Origin: Incurvaria masculella
Taxonomy: Eukaryota > Arthropoda > Insecta > Lepidoptera > Incurvariidae
Assembly: GCA_946894095.1 (NCBI GenBank)
Contig: OX335659.1
Coordinates: 7,501-71,500 of the forward strand
Direction: 5' to 3'
Length of the DNA: 64,000 nt
Shown here in pieces: positions 56,011 to 64,000 of the stretch. Below the pieces are notes generated by a model that had not been told where the DNA came from, did not search any database, and saw only the letters and a program-made list of their open reading frames with translations. The position numbers and the translations under genes are program-made. The first letter of the stretch is position 1; every line of letters begins with the position of its first letter.

Positions 56011-56755
56011 CAGCGATGGTTCGCACTTACAAAAGCTGCAGCATGCTACAGCAATCACGCGACACTGGTTTTCAGTCACCACCTAGTTGTTGGGGGTGTG
56101 TTGGTGTGTGAGGGTGTGTTAGCGTATGAGTAGGGTGCGTAGGGTGTGGTAAAGTCGAGTCCAAAATTCGGCGAACTAGTTTGACAGCTCAAAATGCACG
56201 AATGTTGCCACAATTTCGCTAGTGAAGTCTTTCATCGATAGTTGCCACATCGCGCGGCTCGGACGCCACGCGGTGGAAATGCTGCGCGGTTCGGTCTCCA
56301 CTCTAACTTGTGGACGGACGATGGCAAAATAACAGAAAGTGGTCATGAATTTTCTCTTTTGCTGGTGTAACGTCATCATACTACCGCACTAAACTTTTTG
56401 GGCATAATACTGGCCAAAATATCTTTGCATTTCGATAAAAATACTTTTTTAAGAAAAATATTATTTTCGGATATTTAATCTTAAAAATATATTTGTGTAT
56501 TGTGGATCAAATTAAATATTTAAATTTGATATTACTTGTGATGCGACATTACCGATTCTTTGCGTTTGATTTATTAGGTGGGCATGTAAGTTTGTATTAA
56601 TAAGTTAATTAAATATTTCATCAATTAATTCGTTTGTTGACCATTGTATTTAAAATGGAAAAAGATGCCAATAATATATAATTTCATGCAGAATGAAAAA
56701 AATATAGATAGACATAATAGATATATATAAGTCCTCCAGTTCCTTAAAGAAAATA
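56011..56755. other. Intergenic sequence
   Basis: A GTGTGTTGG-rich stretch lies at 56090-56150 and AT-rich sequence follows. No gene was recognised. Duplicated at 62816-63560, with a single substitution seen near 56342/63146. Confidence 0.4.
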
Positions 56756-56779
56756 CTGCTGAATGGGTAAATTTTATAC

Positions 56780-56906
56780 CGAAAACAGTACTACGTACCA
56801 TAGCAAAATGTTTCTGTGTCTGCGCTCACGTCCGTTTTGGGGCAAAACAGACGTGATCGCTATCTGCTATCTGCGCTCACATCCGTTTTGAGGTGAGACG
56901 TGAGCG
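56780..56906. repeat. Palindromic GCGCTCAC / GTGAGCGC repeat at the duplication junction
   Basis: CTATCTGCGCTCAC is followed by ATCCGTTTTGAGGTGAGACG and TGAGCGAG, so the end of the unit folds back on itself. The related region at 63600-63850 carries the same words twice in alternating orientation. The boundary with copy 2 (56907) lies directly after this palindrome. Confidence 0.7.
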
Positions 56907-58844
56907 AGTAAACCACGACCGCTGTAGTCAAAAATCTAACAAAAACCAAATATATCATAAATATTGATTAAATAAGCTATGTCTGATGACTAATCTTTTT
57001 ACGATCTTCTTACTTTATCATTGCGTAATCCACCTCCAAAGTTATTGTATAAAACGCGCGAAAACATCGAACTTTCGGACCTTATAACTTAGAAACCAAA
57101 CACAATTTTATAATGCCAATGGTCATCAGACATCTAGTTCGATCAAATAAAGCTATTTTGAGCAAAATTTTGGATCTCTGACAAGAAATATGGGCGTGAT
57201 CTTCTTTCCCCTTTTGTATGGGGAGATGAGCGGGTTGGGCCACCTTAATGATGCACTTAGAATAAGGTTTAGAGGAAAAGAAGAGTTTTTATTTGTCTTA
57301 AAAAAATTAAAATGTCCTTGACCAGCACAAAGTATGAAACGAAATATTATAGGTTATGTTTTTGTGATATTTTGTTTCCCAAGCGTCGATATAATCTAAA
57401 ACTATGGATGCACCATCAGCTTTTCCCCGCGTACCACGTAATATGCACCCTATCCGCTCGTTGATGCCCTATTGCATGTCAGTCTGTGGTCGACTTGACA
57501 TCCGAGCGTACGTGCCATCAACGGGCTTTGCAATGCGACAAAATGCCAAAATACGGGGTCAAAAGGTATAAAAATCGGAGTGAAAGGAATACAAAGATCC
57601 GTATAATAACTTATCATAGGCAAACATACTTAGATACACTAGATAGAAATCAAGAAAACATTTCGTCCGAAATAATAATACGGTAGCGACCGCAGGCTCC
57701 GTCAAGTTGGAAACGCCCTAACGAAAAATCGTATTTTTCTAATGCAGTCGTTTAGTACTAATTCTGTACAGATTTGTACACCTCATTGTTTATTTTGTAC
57801 GGTTAAGATTGAGTAAATACAGACCAAGCAACGAGGGTTTCTAACTTGACGCTCAGACCGCCAGCATTTCATTTTACCTACTTTTAATATCCAATCGCTT
57901 AGTATTCATTTTGTACTGATTAGTACACCGAATGAATTATTTAGTAGGGCTCTGACTTCGAAATAATAGACATATGAATGGGGGTTTCTAACTTGACGTT
58001 TTTCCATTTTGGCATTAATAACTTTTGAAAATGATATTCTAAAAGGCCATGTTTTGAAACGTTCATTACATCAAAAACAACCGGCCAAGTGCGAGTCGGA
58101 CTCACACACGAAGGGTTCCGTACCGTCGTACAAGATTTAAAACAAAAAAAAACACGTTTTTATTTTTTTTTATATTTTACCTATTTGTTGTTATAGCGGT
58201 GTAAATAAATACACACTCTGTGAAAATTTCAGCAGCCTACCTATTACTGGTCATGAGAAACAGCCCTGTGACAGACGGACGGACGGACGGACGGATAGCG
58301 GAGGCTTAGTAATAGGGTTTCGTTTTCACCCTTTGGGTACGGAACCTTAAAAAGTACGTTTAGTACGCGTTCGTATCTATAACTACAGGACATTGATTAT
58401 TGCCCATTGATAGACCAGTTTGCTAAGGTAAATTAGTGGCGTCTAGTAAATAGCTAGCTCTACTCACAATACAAAAATGTATTATGACGAACATATGTAC
58501 ATATGTTCTCAATTGTACAGCAGATAAATATTTTTTGACATCGTTAGTTGTGCCAGAAAAAAAATAATAATAAAAAAATAAGATTTTTCGTTAGGGGGTT
58601 TCTAACTTGACGGAGCCGCGGCCGCGGTGACTGCAACCGCCATGCTTGTAACATTGCATACGTGTGAGCGACTTCTTCGAACTCTTTGTACGTGTGAGCG
58701 CCGGGTTAATGCGCGACTGAAAGATCCGAAAACGTTATCATTAGGAAGTTAAAAAGTCCGGTGTTTGTTATCTTTTATTTATTGAATTTGATCTAACACT
58801 ATTTTACTAAAGTAATTATAACGAATTTCACGTATTTAAGCAAT

Positions 58845-58850
58845 CGTGTT
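58845..58850. other. Empty target site of the 46899-52039 LINE
   Basis: A single CGTGTT is flanked by the same sequence as both sides of the LINE in the first copy. It is the unoccupied version of the insertion site. Confidence 0.93.
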
Positions 58851-59877
58851 GATAATATAGAAAACCAAATCGTATTCAATAAGCGGGCAAATTAAAATAG
58901 AATAAACAGCAACACTGAAGCATTTCGTAACGGTGGCACGGGCGTTTGTATGGAGAAGTACTCTGATTGTCGGTCTATTGCTTTTGGTATGTCGATGTTG
59001 CCAAGAGTTCTTTTGAACATAATAGCATAATTAAGAACAATTTAGAACGTTTTTTCATTGCAATTATACAGATTGAGTAAATAAAATGTTTGAATCTTTA
59101 GGTGAGCTCGCTTGGACGCCACCTGTCGTGATACATAAGTAGTTTTCTTCCCCATTTGTAGTTCTCCAAGTCATACTTTTGCTAATCTGTGCTACATTTG
59201 ATATCGATAGCTTCCTTTACACGTCACTAAAACACAACATACATGTATGCATATGAAATGTAGTTATGTATAGCCAAAGTGACACGCTATGGTTCGTTCT
59301 AGAGATTCTCTTTTTACGACTAAAATTGCTGTTCATCGGGCGCCATCTTTTCTCAAGTCTTTTCCACAGAATAAATAATATCCTAACGGATATATTTTCC
59401 TTTCCCTTTCAACGAATGTGTGTGATATCAATAAAAGAATGCCTTTTTGAGGAATCGCTAAAAAAGATCGACGAAGCGATCAAATGAGATCGCTGCTTAA
59501 GATAGGTTATGTTGCAATTCAGCTGTTAAGGTGGCCCAACCCGGCGGGCCTAACTCATTCGCGGGCATGGTACAAAACCGTGCTGTTCTGCTCTGGGACC
59601 TTCTCTGTTTCAAAGAATAAGACAGGCTCCGTGATGAGGAAGATGCAACATGTCCACAAAAAAGACAATGTGCATAGTGTATGATTTGGTAAGATTTACG
59701 AAAATTTTAATTTCGAAACGACTTATAGGTAAAAGTAAACCACGACCGCTGTAATACTTAATGTTTACGGATATACAGTGTTAAAAAGGCTCACTTCTTT
59801 CCGACGTTACGTCCACCACGTTGCGGACATCATCAGGATCGCGGAGCGACCTCGAGGACCTCTGACGCGTCGTCCAG

Positions 59878-60888
59878 TCAGAAGTCAACTAAAGGTCGTC
59901 GGCTGCGGAGATTGTAGCTGTGGGTAGGTTCAGCTACAGATGCGGGTAGTAACACAGCACTTCGTTGGGCGATGAAATTGTCTGTGCAAACTATGCTCAC
60001 GGTGTCACTATGCGACAGTGTGGGCAGCTGAACCCTTGTGTTGCCATATTGTGCCAGTACTGGAGACCAAGACGATGATAGCCTCATACTGTCATCTCTG
60101 TTGAAATTCGGATGTCTTGAAATCTCAATGGATTCTCGTACCAAGCGGGGTATATATTGTTTTTCAACAGCGATTGTTTTAACTTGGTCGAAACGGATCC
60201 AATGATTGCTTCCATTGTTCAAGACATGCTCACAGATCGCCGACTTGTGAAACTCATTGTTTTTGACTGCCTTGATGTGCTCTCCTATTCTCGTTTGCAC
60301 ACTTCGTTTTGTCTGGCCAATATAGTTTTTCCCACAGCTACATGGTACTTTATATACTCCTGGGGCCTGTAGTGGGATTTTGTCTTTAGCTGATCTTAGC
60401 TTGGAGGATATTTTTGCGAGAGGTTTGAAAAAGGTTTTTATGCCCATTTTTCTGAAAATCTTTCCTATGCGATCCGTGACACCTCGCACGTATGGGAGGT
60501 ATGCGCACTGTCTTTGGACTTCAGCCCTCTGTATCCTTTTTCTCGCTGTTTGCTGACAGAAATCCTTGGCACGAGTCTTGTAGTCATTGTAAGTTAAAAC
60601 CTCCTTCACATATTTCAACTCCTCGTTCACATGTTCGACGTCACAGATTTTGTACGCGCGGTTCACGAGAGATTGTGTGACAGACCTCAGCTGTGCTGGA
60701 TGGTGATGCGAGTTAGCGTTCAAGTACCTGTTGGTGTGCGTAGGTTTGCGGTAGACTGTGTGGCCCAGCGTGCCATCAGCTCTCCTCGTGACCAAAACAT
60801 CAAGAAACGCTAAACTTCCTTCTTTCTCCTTTTTGACGAGCCTTTTTAACACTGTATATCCGTAAACATTAAGTATTATGTCGAACAA
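59878..60888 (-). CDS. Penelope-like GIY-YIG frame, second copy (partial)
   Basis: Identical in protein sequence over 336 codons to the frame at 53073-54083, within the second copy of the large duplication. The same features are present: the end of the reverse transcriptase, then a GIY-YIG endonuclease, with a start inside the inverted terminal repeat. Its identity reflects the duplication and not independent conservation. Confidence 0.87.
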   Translation of the reverse strand: MFDIILNVYGYTVLKRLVKKEKEGSLAFLDVLVTRRADGTLGHTVYRKPTHTNRYLNANSHHHPAQLRSVTQSLVNRAYKICDVEHVNEELKYVKEVLTYNDYKTRAKDFCQQTARKRIQRAEVQRQCAYLPYVRGVTDRIGKIFRKMGIKTFFKPLAKISSKLRSAKDKIPLQAPGVYKVPCSCGKNYIGQTKRSVQTRIGEHIKAVKNNEFHKSAICEHVLNNGSNHWIRFDQVKTIAVEKQYIPRLVRESIEISRHPNFNRDDSMRLSSSWSPVLAQYGNTRVQLPTLSHSDTVSIVCTDNFIAQRSAVLLPASVAEPTHSYNLRSRRPLVDF

Positions 60889-63565
60889 CAGTGAAAATCT
60901 AAATAAACACGACCGCTGTATTCAAAAATCTAACAAAAACCAAATAGATCATAAATCTTGATTAAATAAGCTATGTCTGATGACTAATCTTTTTACGATG
61001 TTCTTACTTTATCATTGCGTAATCCACCTCCAAAGTTATTGTATAAAACGCGCGAAAAATTCGAACTTTCGGACCTTATAACTTAGAAACCAAACACAAT
61101 TTTACAATGCCAATGGTCATCAGACATCTAGTTCGATCAAATAAAGCTATTTTGAGCAAAATTTTGGATCTCTGACAAGAAATATGGGCGTGATCTTCTT
61201 TCCCCTTTTGTATGGGGAGATGAGCGGGATGGGCCACCTTAAAGAGGTAAAACAGGCCAAAATGGATGAATTTTCAAATGACACACGTATTCTCTAAAAC
61301 CATTAAACCAAGAAACGTGAACATTGCAGAGTGGCTTAGTTGTATGTTGAGCATAGCGCCTGTAAGTATACTTTCGAAATCCAACTGAGGAGAGTATACA
61401 AGAGCAAAATGTACAAACTCTCAGATACTACTCAGTGGCTGATTTGAAAGAATTCTTAATACTTCGTTATGATCTTTACATGGGGCGGATAAATCCTTGC
61501 TTTTTATGCCAGGACCTCACCGTGCCCTTACGATGCCCATGGGCCTTCGAACTTTCACGGGGGCTGCGAAAACCATGCTGGCCGGCCAGGTGCTTCTTTG
61601 CATCATGTTTGAAGGACCCCGGGTTGTACTTTCGGGGAAATATATCGGTAGGGTGTCGATTCCATAGTTTACCGACCCTATAGATAAAGGATCAACAGGA
61701 TCGGTTGGTTCTTATTTTCGGAATATCGACAGTGAATTTGAATTCCCTACCTGTTCCATGTTGAGTTGAATGAGGCGAAACGACAGCGTTATGCAGCTCC
61801 GATGAGTACTCTCCGGCCGACCAGGTGGTTCTTCACATCATGTGGAAAAAATCTGATTACAACGATGCAATTTAAATGTTGCTATGAAGAGGGTGAAAAA
61901 GGGCGCTGGTGTGTACCTGTCAACGTCTATTCCCGCGAGCTGGCAAATAGAAGTGTTTAAAAATTATAAAGTGAAAGCAACATCATTTGAAAAGTGAATA
62001 AAATAGTAAAACAATCAACGCTCTTTATGATAATATATAATACATTTCAAGTAAAGGGAAGCGAAGAGAACAATTTCGAACGTGCAATATCAACAACATC
62101 CATTGATTTTTGAACTACTCACAAGAATTTACCAGCTTTTAGAACCTAACATTAAAAACTGCGCACAAATTGAGTGTGAAACTATAAAACAGTGCTAATA
62201 AAATGCGTATTTCATGAACTTGTTAGTAACATAACCTACAAATGTGCATGATAAATCAATTACTTGCCAATTATCCTAATTAGCGACATCTACCTTGGCT
62301 CATTAAAACTAGATGAGATATTACATAGCTACAACTTGCAAGGACGCATGCGACATCTATCGCCAGCTAGCCAAACCACGTTGCGCACTTCCTGTCGACA
62401 TACCGGGCGCACTGCCCATCAGAAGTACTCAATATGCGAAAGGAGCTCCAAGGGCAACTAAAAGAAAAAAGAAAAAACTGAAACAAAACTATTTTAAAAT
62501 ACGACAAAATAATAAATTATACTGCAAGGAAATCGGCAAAAAGCACCAAAGAGAGTCAACATTCGATTAACAAGAAAAGAAACCAATCAGAATCCCCAGA
62601 AATAGCTGCATTAACAAGGTTAAGAAATAACAAAGAAGAAAACAAAACACCATTTAAGAAAAACAACATAGAATAGAATAGAATAGAAAAACATTTATTC
62701 GATTAAGGTACATGGTTACACAGAGAAAATTAAATTACACTTAAATGGAAAAACTTAATATTAAAAAATAGAAGAAATTAACTATAATAGTACCCTAAGG
62801 AAAAGGACTGTGACTCAGCGATGGTTCGCACTTACAAAAGCTGCAGCATGCTACAGCAATCACGCGACACTGGTTTTCAGTCACCACCTAGTTGTTGGGG
62901 GTGTGTTGGTGTGTGAGGGTGTGTTAGCGTATGAGTAGGGTGCGTAGGGTGTGGTAAAGTCGAGTCCAAAATTCGGCGAACTAGTTTGACAGCTCAAAAT
63001 GCACGAATGTTGCCACAATTTCGCTAGTGAAGTCTTTCATCGATAGTTGCCACATCGCGCGGCTCGGACGCCACGCGGTGGAAATGCTGCGCGGTTCGGT
63101 CTCCACTCTAACTTGTGGACGGACGATGGCAAAATAACAGAAAGTCGTCATGAATTTTCTCTTTTGCTGGTGTAACGTCATCATACTACCGCACTAAACT
63201 TTTTGGGCATAATACTGGCCAAAATATCTTTGCATTTCGATAAAAATACTTTTTTAAGAAAAATATTATTTTCGGATATTTAATCTTAAAAATATATTTG
63301 TGTATTGTGGATCAAATTAAATATTTAAATTTGATATTACTTGTGATGCGACATTACCGATTCTTTGCGTTTGATTTATTAGGTGGGCATGTAAGTTTGT
63401 ATTAATAAGTTAATTAAATATTTCATCAATTAATTCGTTTGTTGACCATTGTATTTAAAATGGAAAAAGATGCCAATAATATATAATTTCATGCAGAATG
63501 AAAAAAATATAGATAGACATAATAGATATATATAAGTCCTCCAGTTCCTTAAAGAAAATACTGCT

Positions 63566-63850
63566 GAATGGGTAAATTTTATACCGAAAACAGTACTACG
63601 TACCATAGCAAAATGTTTCTGTGTCTGCGCTCACGTCCGTTTTGGGGCAAAACAGACGTGATCGCTATCTGCTATCTGCGCTCACCTCTCACCTCAAAAC
63701 GGACGTATGATCAAATATGTACGTACTATAGCAAAATGTTTCTGTGTCTGCGCTCACGTTAGTTTTGGGGCAAAACAGACGTGATCGCTATCTGCTATCT
63801 GCGCTCACGTCTCACCTCAAAACGGATGTGAGCGCAGATAGCAGGTCACA
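63566..63850. repeat. Inverted and tandem GCTCACGTC repeats
   Basis: The segment TAGCAAAATGTTTCTGTG, continuing to CTATCTGCGCTCAC, occurs twice (from about 63606 and 63730, period near 125 bp). Each copy is followed by its partial reverse complement (CACCTCAAAACGGA, then GTGAGCGCAGATAG). Such alternating inverted units can fold into hairpins. Confidence 0.75.
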
Positions 63851-64000
63851 TAGATGGAATCTGTCCATTCGTCTTCCACTCTTCGGACTGTTCGGATGTG
63901 TTACCTCTTGTTGCGCACAGCTTGCCCTCGTTATTTGTTTTCAGTTACGTTTTTGTTTTGTTATTGTTGTTATTGACTTTGTTGTTGTTGTGACTCTCAA
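63851..64000. other. Unique sequence ending in a TTG-rich microsatellite
   Basis: No gene recognised. From about 63945 the sequence is rich in GTT/TTG triplets (GTTATTGTTGTTATTG, GTTGTTGTTGTG). Confidence 0.5.

Larger units (their letters stand above)
56907..63675. repeat. Tandem duplicate of 44955-56870, lacking the LINE
   Basis: 56907-58850 repeats 44955-46898 (offset 11952) and 58851-63675 repeats 52046-56870 (offset 6805). Offsets differ by 5147, exactly the 5141-bp LINE plus a 6-bp target duplication. Only isolated substitutions were seen. The first base of copy 2 lies inside the TTAA MITE, so its left part is missing here. Nested features recur at these positions: MITE remnant 56907-57244, THAP-like frame 57486-57686, TIR element 57695-58617, GGTTCCGTACC repeat 58081-58347, MITE with Penelope insert 59530-61238. 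Confidence 0.95.

Overview
This window looks like the left end of a moth or butterfly (Lepidoptera) chromosome. It opens with 1.1 kb of CCTAA repeats, which is the C-rich strand of the insect TTAGG telomere and has the orientation expected at a left chromosome end. The mobile elements are of lepidopteran type: a tRNA-derived SINE in four copies, non-LTR elements (one whose ORF1 ends in a baculovirus-FP-like domain), an abundant GGTTCCGTACC-bounded repeat, a Penelope-like element and TTAA-flanked MITEs. Calls rest on reading the sequence and on recalled family motifs; no database search was run.

Layout. 1-7560: telomere, then four successive simple satellites, a GC-rich spacer, a telomere-punctuated GACCAAAA higher-order array and short tandem repeats. 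7563-10265: two diverged copies of a CpG/GTCGA-rich subtelomeric segment. 11581-11897: an interstitial telomeric tract. 11898-20700: a minus-strand Ty3/gypsy relic that has lost its reverse transcriptase and integrase cores. It was split by a complete 5.9-kb I-like LINE (13622-19484) flanked by 141-bp direct repeats, and that LINE was itself split by a 351-bp MITE at its ORF1/ORF2 boundary. 20700-27890: a patchwork of LINE and SINE fragments. 27893-32526: a minus-strand jockey-type LINE with one visible stop in ORF1.

32605-40888 holds the only clear host gene: part of a HIF prolyl hydroxylase (EGLN/Hph family) on the minus strand. Four consecutive exons were found with matching splice phases (0, 2, 2, 1), and the visible iron- and 2-oxoglutarate-binding residues are intact. 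Two adjacent exons have been tandemly amplified. The exon ending NRTK has its 3' part plus 5' splice site repeated about 39 times as an 84-bp unit (37637-40888). The next exon has its 5' part plus 3' splice site repeated four times as a 120-bp unit (34247-34746). Both units are multiples of three and stay open in the coding frame. I found no upstream (N-terminal) exons and no secure last exon.

40900-64000 is intergenic or intronic repeat sequence. Its main event is a near-identical tandem duplication (44955-56906 and 56907 to about 63675). The two copies differ mainly by a full-length 5.1-kb LINE with intact ORF1 and ORF2, present only in the first copy, so the second copy preserves the empty target site. 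Both copies carry a Penelope-like GIY-YIG element nested in a TTAA-flanked MITE. The duplication may be recent, or it may be two haplotypes wrongly placed in tandem.
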